A DNA stretch of 64,000 nt from Rhynchopus sp. YZ270_cl-10 (taxonomy: Eukaryota; Euglenozoa; Diplonemea; Diplonemida; Diplonemidae): assembly GCA_964035575.1 (NCBI GenBank), contig OZ037871.1, forward strand, positions 682,001 to 746,000. The letters run 5' to 3'. The position numbers and the translations under genes are program-made. Of this stretch, positions 49,940 through 59,301 are shown one piece after another (position 1 is the stretch's first letter; the number at the start of each line of letters is the position of its first letter). The notes below the pieces were generated by a model. The model saw nothing but the letters and a program-made list of their open reading frames with translations. It was not told the origin of the DNA and did not search any database.

Positions 49940-52069
49940 ATGCTGGTGAACGTGTTGATGCTTGCGGCTGCAAGTAAAAGTCTCAACTGTTGGGGAGGGA
50001 GTGTGGGGTCTATCACCACAACCTCAAACCCGGACCTCATTTATGCCCAAGGCTCTTGCGGGGCTATGTGGTACGATGTCAGCGACAAAGCTAACCCTCA
50101 CCTTGCGAGCCTTCCTCACTACACAAAGGGCGGCCCCTCTGGAGTTTATTTAGATCCCTCTTACAGCACTACAAGAGGTGGGGGCATTGTCGCCGTGTTC
50201 CCTGATGATGCGGGTTTAAGTTTCAATGATTATGTGGTGCTGTATTCAGTTGACACCCGCGAAGCACTTGCAGCACTTAATTTGTCAACCTCGGCTGGCG
50301 GCGTGGACGACGTCGCAGTGCACAACAACCTGCTGTTCGTTGTTGGCTCGAAAGGACTTGCTGTTGTTAATGCAACAACCGGTGCTGTCGCCTTTTCTGC
50401 ACCCTTCCCGTCTGATAGCTACATACAACGCGTTAAGGTCAGCCCCGAAGCTAAACTACTGTACACCTACAATGCACCTGGGTTCGGAATGGTGGGAACA
50501 GTAACTATCCGCAGCTTGGACACATTTGCCGCTCTGAGCTCATTCAAGCACAAGGGGATGCGCAAGATTTTGACTCCAACAGGATCACCGACGGAAGTAT
50601 ACTTATTTGCTTATTCCCGACTCACAAAAGTGGACGTTTCTGATCCTGCGAATCCAGTTGTGGGGAGTACAAGCAGTTTTCTAAGTGAATATATTGCGGA
50701 TATTGTTTGGACGGATGTGCTCGTTATCGCAACCTACACAATGTACAATAAGGGAGACCCACCAGACGATGTGCGCGTGCTTGACCCTCTGAACGGGTTT
50801 AGCATCACTGCTCGGTCCAACGCTGAAGTTGATCTTACTTCCGCTCACCTTGCAGTCGGAGACACGGGGACCATCTACTGTGTGTCGGGCGAATCGAAGT
50901 TGGTGGTGTTTGAGCAGCAGGGCTCTGAATTAGTTATGTCTGGGGAATCAGAGCCGAGCGTAGGGGACCCCTGGGCAGCTGTGGAGATAGAACCGAGCGT
51001 TATGGCTGTGATGGGGTCGTCGCACGGGGTTTATATTGTGGACACGCACAGCCCTATGCCGAAAGTGTTGGCAAACGTGTCATGGGGGAACATATCGTAT
51101 ACCAATCCGATGTGTGTTTCACGTAAACATGCGCTGCTTCTTGTTCAGGAGGAACCAGCCAATCTGCCGGTTTATCTTGTCGCATACAACGTATCTGACC
51201 CCACCGCGCCTGCACCCGTGTGGAGGAAGGAAGATGAAGATGGAATGTACTCGTGTGCTTTTACTGAAGATGTCTTTCTACTCACTAAAACTTATGATTC
51301 GGACCCAACGAAGGTCGAAGTTGTTGATGCGACCACAGGGGAGACGACTGACACGGTAGTCGTCGGGAACGGGAGGAGTGCAGGCGTGTCAAGGGGATAC
51401 CTATTCTTCTCGTCCGAAGGTGATGTGAAAGCCTTCCATATTTCTGAGTCCCTGCAGGTGGAGCCTCTTCCGGATTTACTGTTGAATTACTCAACGGGCA
51501 ATTTTGCCTACGGTACGGACACAAGTATGTGCGTGGTCCAATGTGACTCGAAGTGGAACCCTGGGATCCCCGGGAATCTAAGCATTTTTATGTACGACAC
51601 ACGGAGGGACAGTGCCGAGGTGGGGGAACCTGTCCAACAACTGGACTATACTAATGCGACGATGTCTCTCTTGAGTGGGCAAACAATGGTGGTTCAAGAT
51701 TTCAGCGGGAACGCCAGCATGATGCTGATATACGACACGAGCACGTCACCCATTACGTTGTTGAGGGCTGTTGAAGACGAGGGGCTCGTATACCCGAACT
51801 TTGTGATGGGCGATACGTTTTACCGAATGGGGGGACAGGGCAGAGCAATTACTTTTTACAATCCTACATCTACACCTGACACACCTGCCCCTGACACATC
51901 TGCTGCAGGGGTACCTTGGCTTATTGTGGCGGGGTCTGCCGTCTTCTTAGCAGCCGCTGCGTTTGCTGGGGGCTGGTTCTTGAAGTCGAAGATGAAGGTA
52001 CGCGAGGTGGACGAGAATTCGGGTTTGTGCGACGAAATAGTGAACGACAACGTGCAGGAAGTGGAATGA
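49940..52069 (+). CDS. Beta-propeller (LVIVD-like) type I membrane protein
   Basis: The 709-residue single-exon protein starts with a short hydrophobic leader (about 1-14), probably a weak signal peptide. The ectodomain (about 20-655) is built of LVIVD-type repeats that should form beta-propeller blades: MWYDVSDKANPHLAS, LTKVDVSDPANPVVG, GVYIVDTHSPMPKV and VAYNVSDPTAPAPV. A Thr/Pro/Asp stalk (TSTPDTPAPDTSA) leads to one membrane helix (about 666-688) and a short acidic cytosolic tail. Several N-x-S/T sites fit a secreted ectodomain. A cell-surface adhesion or sensing role is likely for such a layout, but the ligand is unknown. It lies between two clusters of small nucleolar RNA genes on the same strand. 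Confidence 0.75.
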   Translation: MLVNVLMLAAASKSLNCWGGSVGSITTTSNPDLIYAQGSCGAMWYDVSDKANPHLASLPHYTKGGPSGVYLDPSYSTTRGGGIVAVFPDDAGLSFNDYVVLYSVDTREALAALNLSTSAGGVDDVAVHNNLLFVVGSKGLAVVNATTGAVAFSAPFPSDSYIQRVKVSPEAKLLYTYNAPGFGMVGTVTIRSLDTFAALSSFKHKGMRKILTPTGSPTEVYLFAYSRLTKVDVSDPANPVVGSTSSFLSEYIADIVWTDVLVIATYTMYNKGDPPDDVRVLDPLNGFSITARSNAEVDLTSAHLAVGDTGTIYCVSGESKLVVFEQQGSELVMSGESEPSVGDPWAAVEIEPSVMAVMGSSHGVYIVDTHSPMPKVLANVSWGNISYTNPMCVSRKHALLLVQEEPANLPVYLVAYNVSDPTAPAPVWRKEDEDGMYSCAFTEDVFLLTKTYDSDPTKVEVVDATTGETTDTVVVGNGRSAGVSRGYLFFSSEGDVKAFHISESLQVEPLPDLLLNYSTGNFAYGTDTSMCVVQCDSKWNPGIPGNLSIFMYDTRRDSAEVGEPVQQLDYTNATMSLLSGQTMVVQDFSGNASMMLIYDTSTSPITLLRAVEDEGLVYPNFVMGDTFYRMGGQGRAITFYNPTSTPDTPAPDTSAAGVPWLIVAGSAVFLAAAAFAGGWFLKSKMKVREVDENSGLCDEIVNDNVQEVE

Positions 52070-52744
52070 TCGGGGGTTTGAAAAAACTTGTCTGATGACA
52101 AGGAAACAGACCTCCTCACCTGCTGAACCGACCCCAAAAGACTTTTACTTTTATATTGTTCATGCTCACGTGTTTGTGTATTTGTTTATTCAACACTTTC
52201 CATCTTTTTTCAGGTCCTGGGCTGGACTATAAATTGCATCCGTCCCTGCTGAACTCTGTGAAGGTGTTGACCACTCGAATCGATGTCTTTACCTGAGAGA
52301 CTACCAAACAGGAGGCGAGGCGGGATATGCGGGGCGTTATTGTGCCTTCAGGGTCTTTTTGTTTTTCAGCAACCCTGCCTCTTCTATACTACCGGGGGTA
52401 TTGATGTCTTTTATGGACGTTTTGTGGGCGGTTATTGGGTTTTGGGGTGACGAAAATGACTAAAAAACGAGGTAAAACACTGTTCCCTTTTTCTGTCTCA
52501 CTCACTCAAATAAAATACACGCTCGGTACCCAATCTGGACGCCCAAAAGCTTCGAAAACCACATATTTCCACTGCCGGCTCATTGTAACCACAGGGATGC
52601 ACCGATTTCGACTGTTCACCTCACCCTTCAGAAAACCCCCTGTAAAAATAAAAAACAGGCTCACAAAATTTCAATCCTATTCACAACGTTTCACAGCTAT
52701 GTGGGTGGGAAAAGTTGACTCTGACACTCAAGAGAAAATAGGGT
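52070..52744. other. Spacer downstream of the beta-propeller gene
   Basis: TCCTGGGCTGGAC followed by AAATTGCATCCG (52213-52245) also occurs at 23925-23955, so a short dispersed repeat is present. No gene is seen. Confidence 0.45.
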
Positions 52745-52810
52745 GCAGCCCATCACGCCAGTGTCTGTCTGAGGAGTTGGACAGCCACTTTTAATCTTGG
52801 GCAAGATATG
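52745..52810 (+). ncRNA. AGA-box H/ACA-like RNA candidate, copy 2
   Basis: Same as 49097-49160, except GGACAGCC for GGACTGCC in the 3' side of the inner stem. AAGATATG follows the closing GGGC. Confidence 0.5.
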
Positions 52811-52854
52811 TTTTGAACAAACTGTTTTCTTTGTTAGGGTGGTTTTTCATGTAC

Positions 52855-52945
52855 CTATTTCGATGATGACCCATTTTACTTACCTTACATTGTCTGATCC
52901 CTTCATTGGTTTGAAGCTAACTTACCTGTCAAATCGTCTGAGCCC
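52855..52945 (+). ncRNA. C/D-box snoRNA candidate C, copy 2
   Basis: Box C ATGATGA (52863) and box D CTGA (52938). Identical in the body to 49190-49284. It lies 78 nt before the start of the next gene, so the gene's leader and the RNA share a transcript if transcription is polycistronic. Confidence 0.55.
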
Positions 52946-53022
52946 TTGTACACCATCACCTACCTCATCACCTCACGACACTTCGCCCACCACCCCACCC
53001 CACCACGCAGAATGCTAGCAAG

Positions 53023-53991
53023 ATGTGTTGGAGCATACCAGTGGCGGCGGCCTTTGCAACGCTTGAGAGCATTGCGATTCTGACCATGTTCTTGCGCACA
53101 CGTATCCCCTCTGTGAGCGGATGGTTCCCTGCAACGACACGCAGAAAAGACAACTTCATCATCCCGATGCTGCTCACCATCAACATCGTTGAGTGGTCTG
53201 AGGTGGCTGTGTGGAGTACTAACCCATCCGACGCAGACGCTGCCCACATGGCACTACCGTGTAACAGCGTGAACCGTGCGTTCACCAGCCTCGCCGGCTG
53301 TGTCGTGTGGCTCCAACCCCCCTTCACCATGATGTACGCACGCTTCACCGGACCAGTAGAAGAGCGTGCAATGTTCACAATACCACTCGTCCTCGCAGTG
53401 GTCACTGCATGTGCATGGTACCTCCGCTTTTTGCTTGGGGAGTTGAGTGTTGCGCAGTATGCAAGCCACGAGAAGATGGCGCTCTCCTGGACACGCACCT
53501 GCAGCTACGTGGGGCTGACACGTGGACACCTTGAGTGGCGCTTTGCCCTCGCGAACATCTCAGTCTTGCCAACGATGTTCAGCTACCATCTGTTCTTCAA
53601 CCTGGCGCTGGCGTTTCACAACTTCCCTATCGGGTTTGTTGCCGCTGCGGGCAGCGTCTTCACGCTGTGTGTTGAGTTTGCTGCCGTAGAGGGTTCGGGT
53701 GAGGCGTGGTCGATTTGGTGTTGGTCTGGGTGCCTCTTCATCGGGTACTACTGGGTGGTCAACTCCTTTGAACTGGATTGGGATGGGCTGAAGGCAAAGG
53801 TATCTGTCACGATAGAACCCATCTCCAGGCAGGTAGGTGAGACACACGAGGTTGACGCTGCCAGCGACGGTGAAGCGCCCTCTCTCGCAGACGCCGCAGT
53901 CGAGATGGAAGGAAAAGGGAAGGACGGCAAAAGCGCGGGGGCTGATCCATACCCTTACCAAACCCCTCCCTGCACTCCCATCTCCCCCTGA
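53023..53991 (+). CDS. Seven-helix membrane protein, DUF5765-like
   Basis: The 322-residue protein begins MCWSIPVAAAFATLE and has about seven hydrophobic segments: roughly 5-24, 45-66, 88-108, 117-140, 170-195, 205-228 and 235-255. A polar, acidic, proline-rich tail follows. The MCWS start, the acidic residue in the second helix (LLTINIVEWSEV) and the Cys-x-x-x-Asn before helix three (PCNSVNRAF) with QPPF recall a bacterial and protist membrane family that I remember as DUF5765. The function of that family is unknown to me. ATG 53023 is preceded by an out-of-frame ATG at 53012, directly after a CAG (53010). If the leader is joined at 53010, that ATG would be a short upstream frame. Confidence 0.7.
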   Translation: MCWSIPVAAAFATLESIAILTMFLRTRIPSVSGWFPATTRRKDNFIIPMLLTINIVEWSEVAVWSTNPSDADAAHMALPCNSVNRAFTSLAGCVVWLQPPFTMMYARFTGPVEERAMFTIPLVLAVVTACAWYLRFLLGELSVAQYASHEKMALSWTRTCSYVGLTRGHLEWRFALANISVLPTMFSYHLFFNLALAFHNFPIGFVAAAGSVFTLCVEFAAVEGSGEAWSIWCWSGCLFIGYYWVVNSFELDWDGLKAKVSVTIEPISRQVGETHEVDAASDGEAPSLADAAVEMEGKGKDGKSAGADPYPYQTPPCTPISP

Positions 53992-54150
53992 ATAGGGGGG
54001 GTTTTTTTGTTCGATTGCATACAGCGCCGTGACTCAAATCTCATTACAAAAAAAAGAAAAACATCTCCCTTTTTGAGAGAAAGAATACCAATCTACACAA
54101 TCCCTGAAAGGGGTGACTTTCCTTTTATTTTTGCTAAACGCGTGGATAGG
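53992..54150. other. Short spacer
   Basis: G- and T-runs after the stop codon. Nothing recognisable. Confidence 0.4.
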
Positions 54151-54158
54151 GTGAGATG

Positions 54159-55403
54159 CAGTGATGCAAGGTGGGTTTTTTTGCTGGGTTTTTTTGCGGG
54201 TTTTTTTGGGTTTTTATGGGTTTTTTTGGGTTTTTTCAAAACCAGTTTTTTCGGGTTTTTATGGGTTTTTTGACTTTCTGGTTTTCGGTAGGGTATTCGT
54301 GAATTTTTAACACTGGCTGCATGCTTCCCAGCACACACAAGTGCATAGAAAAAATGCCTTGGAAAACATGCAATCTGTGGTGGTCAAAAGTGCAAAATTC
54401 CTTCGCCAATTGGTTTTTTGGGTGTTTGTTATACCTGGAGAATATGGTCAGATCACTCATCATACCACCTGTGGTATGGTCACACACAGGTACCAGACCC
54501 CAAAAACACCACTTTTTCAGGCCATTTTTGACCTGAAAAACCAGTTCATACATAGGCACCAGCCAGTTTTACTGTATTAATGTGGGCAGTGAAGCTGCCC
54601 AGCACGCACCCTCCATTTTCAGCCAAAAAAAGAGTGTGTCTTTGGACACCCACGGTAAAGGACAACAATGTGTATCGCCACTATTCTGCCTCATTGCGGT
54701 ACTAACCTGCATTTTTGGTGTTTTAGGCGGTGACCCAAATTTACAAAGAAAAAAACGAAAAAACCCACGAAATCTACACAAAAGTCTACAATACCACAAC
54801 CCAAAACGCAACAAAATGTACGAAAATCAGGAAAACGCACAAAATCTTTAAAAAAATTCACAACATTGCACCGCTTTTTGGTTTGCGTGACGAAAGGAGC
54901 ACGCGCGGGTCACACTCATTGCTCACCGAGAAGATGGTGCCACCGGGGGTTTTTGGGGTTTAAACGTGGGTTACGTGGTACTGCAGTGGAACCACCCATG
55001 GTTCTGACACCGGAATCCCTACCTGGGTATGGACTCAAAAAACCCACCAAAAGAGGTGAAACTCCAGGTGAAAACGCCTGTTGTAGCTGTAGGTGCACAC
55101 GTAACAGAAGGTTTATACACGTAAACTCATGACACTAAAATTCTTCAGAAACCGAAAAGAAACGTCTGACTTAGAAGTCAATTTTAGGTGGTTAAACTCC
55201 ACCAAAAAAAATGTCCGACCCCGCAATTTTTTCAGATCGCTCCGAAAATTCATATTTGCGATGTTTTTAGCAAAAAAAATCACACTCCACGCCCCAAAAG
55301 CAAAATATAATGCGGTGGGTTTTTTTGGGTTTTTATGGGTTTTTTTGGTGTTTTTGGGTTTTTTGGGTTTTTTTGTTTGGGACCCTGGATTCCTGCATCA
55401 CTG
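54159..55403. mobile_element. hAT-C transposon
   Basis: CAGTGATGCAAGG to CCTGCATCACTG with the 8-bp TSD GTGAGATG (54151-54158, 55404-55411). Subterminal zones are GGGTTTTTTT/GGGTTTTTATG repeats at both ends. The interior shares modules with hAT-A and with the relic at 15670-16270. No transposase. The target is the 5' arm of a hairpin module (55404-55482). Confidence 0.88.
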
Positions 55404-55482
55404 GTGAGATGGGGTGAAGGAGACTAGGCTGAGTATCATCTTATCAACTCTTTCTTTATTTATTTCTCTTTTTCTTTTGCAG
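55404..55482 (+). ncRNA. Hairpin module, type i, with CAG acceptor
   Basis: GAGATG pairs with TATCATCTT. ACTAGGCTGAG lies between, then ATCAACTCTTTC, a pyrimidine tract and TTGCAG (55482). The hAT-C insertion duplicated the GTGAGATG of its 5' arm. Confidence 0.4.
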
Positions 55483-56046
55483 ACACGAAGTGTTATTGGG
55501 AACTAAACACAGTTAATAACTAACGCATAGATCTGTCTTTACGCTTTTTCCTTTTGAATACCCGCCTCATTCATTCTCACCTGCGTCACTCAGGCAAAGA
55601 GCCTAAATGACTGCGGTCAACGAAAAAAGATATACTAGTAGATTAGTAAGTAAGGACAGATAAGTTAGTGTAATGTTATGCTTAGTATTTGAAGATGTAC
55701 ATGCATGTGAGGCATTTATCTTTCAACCGTTTCTTTTTGAGGTGACGCAGTAACGAGAGGCTTAGTGTCATCTTAGTAGCGTTTCTGTTTTGGTAGTATT
55801 CATGCAAACACTCTGAATACGTTTTTTTTTCTCTCTCTGTTTCTCAATTAGTCCACCTGATTTTGCCTGAAATTTGGTGGTATTTAGTGGAGTTTAAACC
55901 CCACTAAACTCCGTCAAATTTTTCAAACAAAATCAGGTGATCAGATGCATTGTTTCGATGTGATTCATTTATCCAAGGCTATCTTTAAAAATAAAATTAA
56001 GTAAATCGTCACAACCAGAGTTTCCAAATCTGTCTCCTCTCTGAAG
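55483..56046 (+). other. Intergenic stretch with hairpin modules
   Basis: Type ii copy at 55692-55735 (AAGATGTACATGCATGTGAG, then CATTTATCTTTCAAC) and, directly after, a type i copy at 55740-55780 (AGGTGACGC, loop ACGAGAGG, TGTCATCTT). A further inverted repeat, TTGCCTGAAATTTGGTGG-like against CCACTAAACTCC, lies near 55855-55935. No gene. Confidence 0.45.
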
Positions 56047-56513
56047 TCAATCCCCGAAAATAACTTTCTCCCCCCCCCTTCTTTTTGGCATTATTCCTAC
56101 ATCCTCATCGCAATCGCTGCCTCGCGTTTCATAGCTTTCACTGATGTACTGCATCGGGCTTGATAGTTGGACCACATCCGCTTTTGTTGAGCAACAGACG
56201 TAAGGGATGTCGTATCGTAGACACACTTCAATGTACAAGGCGGTATGCCGGTCACAGACTTTTATCGCTACCTCATCGGCTGTGTTCATGTGTTCATGTG
56301 TTCTTTGGTCTTCTCTCATGGACTCTAGTCCACGAGATAAGGGGCATCCCAAGGGCCCCAGCGTGATGCTTCATGAATGTCCCTTGCAGTCTGTCGAGCG
56401 ATCGCGTTCCTGCTGTCACACCACCACACCACCTTGTGTGAAGCGCAGGGTAGGAGCCTTTCATCCAGCTGATTTCCTTCAGCGTCGTATCCCCGGAAAA
56501 ACAAAAAGCTCAT
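56047..56513 (-). pseudogene. Broken minus-strand gene fragment, family unknown
   Basis: Two overlapping frames on the minus strand read like one protein: SHKVVWWCDSRNAIARQTAR (56325-56513) and then HTALYIEVCLRYDIPYVCCS (56047-56352). They are in different frames, so at least one frameshift separates them. Composition is coding-like, unlike the surrounding DNA. The opposite orientation to all intact genes and the break mark it as a fossil gene or a transposon gene fragment. I do not recognise the family. Confidence 0.45.
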
Positions 56514-56615
56514 TGCTGAGGGGGCCGCGTTTGACTCTGTAGTGCAGTAATGACGATAACGAAGTACTTTGATTTTTTTTTAACCCCCTTATATCACTAC
56601 CGATTTCTATGGTAA

Positions 56616-56800
56616 CTGCGTACAGAGAGGCTTTAGGCTTTAGGCTTTAGGCTTTAGGCTTTAGGCTTTAGGCTTTAGGCTTTAGGCTTTAGGCTTTAGG
56701 CTTTAGGCTTTAGGCTTTAGGCTTTAGGCTTTAGGCTTTAGGCTTTAGGCTTTAGGCTTTAGGCTTTAGGCTCATATTTACCAACTTTTCTCTTTTCTTT
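56616..56800 (+). ncRNA. Type i hairpin module with internal array
   Basis: GGTAACTGCGTACAGAGAGG opens a type i unit. Instead of GCTTAGGNTCATCTT the 3' arm is expanded to (TTTAGGC)n before GCTCATATTTACCAACTTTTC. This suggests that the array grew out of the module's own GGCTTTAGG. Confidence 0.35.
56629..56772. repeat. (TTTAGGC)n array, about 20 units
   Basis: About 144 bp of perfect 7-bp repeats. It looks like plant TTTAGGG or nematode TTAGGC telomere DNA but equals neither. It is internal to the window and flanked by ordinary intergenic sequence on both sides. Confidence 0.95.
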
Positions 56801-56825
56801 TCTTTGTTCGATAACCCGCGGAGTG

Positions 56826-56903
56826 TCAGTGCCTGCGTCCCAGAGGCGTTTGCACTATCAACTTCACTTTCTTTCTCACCCAACCCCCCCCCTTAACCAC
56901 CAG
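56826..56903 (+). promoter_or_regulatory. Type iii hairpin and acceptor before the gene at 56972
   Basis: AGTGC/GCACT with inner GCCT/AGGC around GCGTCCCAG, then TATCAACTTCACTTTC, a C/T tract and CAG at 56903. The ATG is 69 nt further. It is a second clear gene-linked copy of the module. Confidence 0.5.
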
Positions 56904-56971
56904 AAAACCCCCTACACGTTGGTCTTCTCTCCCAACCTCCCTCACCCTCCCTCACCCCCACCTTTACAAAA

Positions 56972-57841
56972 ATGCCGAAAGAACTTTCCCGCACTTTGAC
57001 CTCATTCTTGATAAGAGAGTTGCGCATGCTGACATATGTTCCCGAAGGGACGGGGGTGCCGACAAGGGTGTTGCGGACGATCCCGATGGAGCAGTTGAAG
57101 AAGATTGATAATTCGACGAGGGAGGTGGATAGTTTGTTTAGTGCGAAGGGTGTGCCGGAGGTGTTGAAGAGGGTGGAGGTGGAAGGGGAGGGGTTGGTGG
57201 GGTTGGAACGATCGTGTTTTGCGTTGGATTGGAACGCACTGAAGCAGAACCTAGCGAAGGACCTTATCCATGCGTCCTCTGCTGAAGCGAAGTCTGCGGC
57301 ATGCAATGAAACCTGGGCTGCTCTGCAATTCCTGAAAGATCAAAAACGGCTTCGTCTTAGAGCGAACAGCGCTACACAAGATGGCTTTGCAGTATCCACC
57401 CACTCCTTCGACCCCCAACCCATGCACGACAACATCCGAAGCTCCGTTAGACTCAATATCAGAAACGAATCAAACAACGTCCCTTACATTGTCGACAACA
57501 TGCACCTCGAACTCCACGACCAGAACGGACGCCACCGCGACACTGTCAACTACACCGGCGGCTCCATCATCCCACCAGGAGAAACTGCGCACGTCAACAT
57601 CGTTCTCCTCTCTGAAGTCCCCTCCGCAAAGGACACCCTTTTATACCTCACAGGAAAGGTTCTAATGAAGGTGCATGGGGAAGAAGGAGAAGTGCCAGAA
57701 GAAACACCAAAAGCAAAAACCGGGCGGAAACTCCGGAAAAAAAAGACCTCACCCCCCGCAGAAGGGGACGGAGGGGAAGGAGCGGGGAAAGGTGGCCTCT
57801 ATCTTCGTGTTCCGACCACTGTCGTAGCTAGGTCGTTGTGA
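56972..57841 (+). CDS. Unidentified 289-residue protein
   Basis: The single-exon protein begins MPKELSRTLTSFLIRELRML. The N-terminal half (about 1-130) is helical and mixed in charge. The middle (about 150-225) reads as a beta-sandwich: RSSVRLNIRNESNNVPYIVD, then LELHDQNGRH, with IIPPGETAHVNIVL as in immunoglobulin-like or transglutaminase-C-like folds. A lysine-rich linker (KTGRKLRKKKTSPP) and a short last strand end the protein. There is no signal peptide or membrane helix. The early part has GT-rich codons and the later part C-rich codons, so base use changes near 57230. I do not recognise the family. Transposon E begins 28 bp after the stop. Confidence 0.65.
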   Translation: MPKELSRTLTSFLIRELRMLTYVPEGTGVPTRVLRTIPMEQLKKIDNSTREVDSLFSAKGVPEVLKRVEVEGEGLVGLERSCFALDWNALKQNLAKDLIHASSAEAKSAACNETWAALQFLKDQKRLRLRANSATQDGFAVSTHSFDPQPMHDNIRSSVRLNIRNESNNVPYIVDNMHLELHDQNGRHRDTVNYTGGSIIPPGETAHVNIVLLSEVPSAKDTLLYLTGKVLMKVHGEEGEVPEETPKAKTGRKLRKKKTSPPAEGDGGEGAGKGGLYLRVPTTVVARSL

Positions 57842-58064
57842 TTGTTTTTTTTTTTTTTGGGGGGGGGGGTAGGGGCTATCAAATGCTGTATAATTTTGTG
57901 TACAAATGACATTTTTTCGATTTTTTTTAAAAAACGTGTTTCTAAGTGTTTTCGACCGGAAAATGTGGTACATACCCCCCAAAAAACTACCTGTGCCCCG
58001 TTTTTTCACCATTTTGTGCATCTGCGAAACTTTTTTTCGCATTTTTCGAAAAAATCTCAAAAAC

Positions 58065-59301
58065 TGGGCACACCTAGGTACCTGAGTGTGCCCATATTCT
58101 AGGATAGATGATATGTCAACAAAGGCACGCTGCTCTCCCTCAAACCCCCCAGTTCGCCACAATATACCACACCGGGGTTGAATTCGATCAAAATATAGCT
58201 GCCACGTTCAGTACTTAGACATTCCGAAGCAACTAATTTTATCCACCAAAAAGGCGCTTTTCTCCTACTAATGGGGGGCCCATAGGGGTGCCCAATGAGG
58301 GGGCCCAAGTTTGTGCGCCAAATCGGCAACAAATATGGATGGAAACTGAGCCAAGCTGCAAACCTGACACCGCAGTATGATTTCCTCAGCTGGGAAGTTA
58401 AGAAGGGCACCTTATACGTTGTTGGCGGCAATGCTATGAAGGTATTTTGTCCCAGCCTCTAAACCAGCACTTTCAGCTGCGTCAGTGGTGCATCTGTGGT
58501 ACCTCTCCTCCGTGAAATTATTGAAGTGCGATAAAAACCAAGAAGGTGAGTTGTCGGCTTCTGAAGCACGTCCCCACTTCTCCACGTTAAATGGCTTGGC
58601 TAACTACATTGTCAAATTTATAAGCAACTCCAAACTCCCACCGTGGTTCCCTGAATCCTACGTGTCCAGCATCAACTGCACACTGAAGCCAGCCCAACAG
58701 ACACAGTGTGCCAAGCTTATCAGGGAAGGGACAGCAGCCATGATTCCCACCCTCACACGAGTTGTGGCTAAAGACGAACAGCAGTTTGTGGAGAACAAAC
58801 AGGCGTACGAGATGGCGCCACATTCAAACGATTTTACGGAATCTTCGCATGCAACGTTTGCGCAACTCTCTGACCGTCTGCCAGGAGCTAACCCTCATGC
58901 ATACGTCCCAAATTGCGCAGTACAAGCAAAACTCCGGTACCGCGCGCGCTTTAGGAATCCCCCTTGTGCGCTATGAAGTGGTCAAGAAGTTCCAAGGACC
59001 ACAGCGCGCTCCAGCCTGCAGATCAGGTTTGGGGAGAGCTGCACGCGGTGAGCTCGACAAGAATACGGACGAAGCTGAAGGACGTGTTAATGGATGACTT
59101 GAAGGAAGAAGCCGAATCATTAGGCTTAAGTTCCGATGGGCGCTGAGGGATGAGCTTGTCGAGGTCAGAATCGACAATAAAATGTGAACCCCCTTCCGTC
59201 CCTCGCAGGAGGACTCCAAAGCGCAAATTGTCATAACCAAGCTCCGTATCTTCAAAAAAAGCACGTACTGAAGGGCACACATAGGTACCTAGGTGTGCCC
59301 A
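58065..59301. mobile_element. Element F bounded by palindromic TGGGCACACCTAGG ends
   Basis: TGGGCACACCTAGGTACCTG-AGTGTGCCC at the left and GGGCACACATAGGTACCTAG-GTGTGCCCA at the right are each palindromic and inverted to one another. A TTTTTCGA-type sequence lies outside both. The interior encodes fragments of a transposase-like protein. Confidence 0.5.
58295..58976 (+). pseudogene. Decayed transposase-like gene in element F
   Basis: A 55-codon frame from 58295 (GPKFVRQIGNKYGWKLSQ) stops at 58461. A second frame (58485-58976) carries NDFTESSHATFAQLSDRLPG. Continuing similarity moves to other frames near 58900-59140 (RALGIPLVRYEVVKKFQG and DLKEEAESLGL). The T-E-x-x-H pattern before a leucine-rich helix is like the C-terminal part of some DDE transposases. 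Stops and shifts break the gene. The superfamily is not assigned. Confidence 0.4.

Noticed and set aside
56629-56772. Chromosome end at the TTTAGGC array
   Set aside because: Unique sequence, a gene and transposons continue on both sides, so it is internal.
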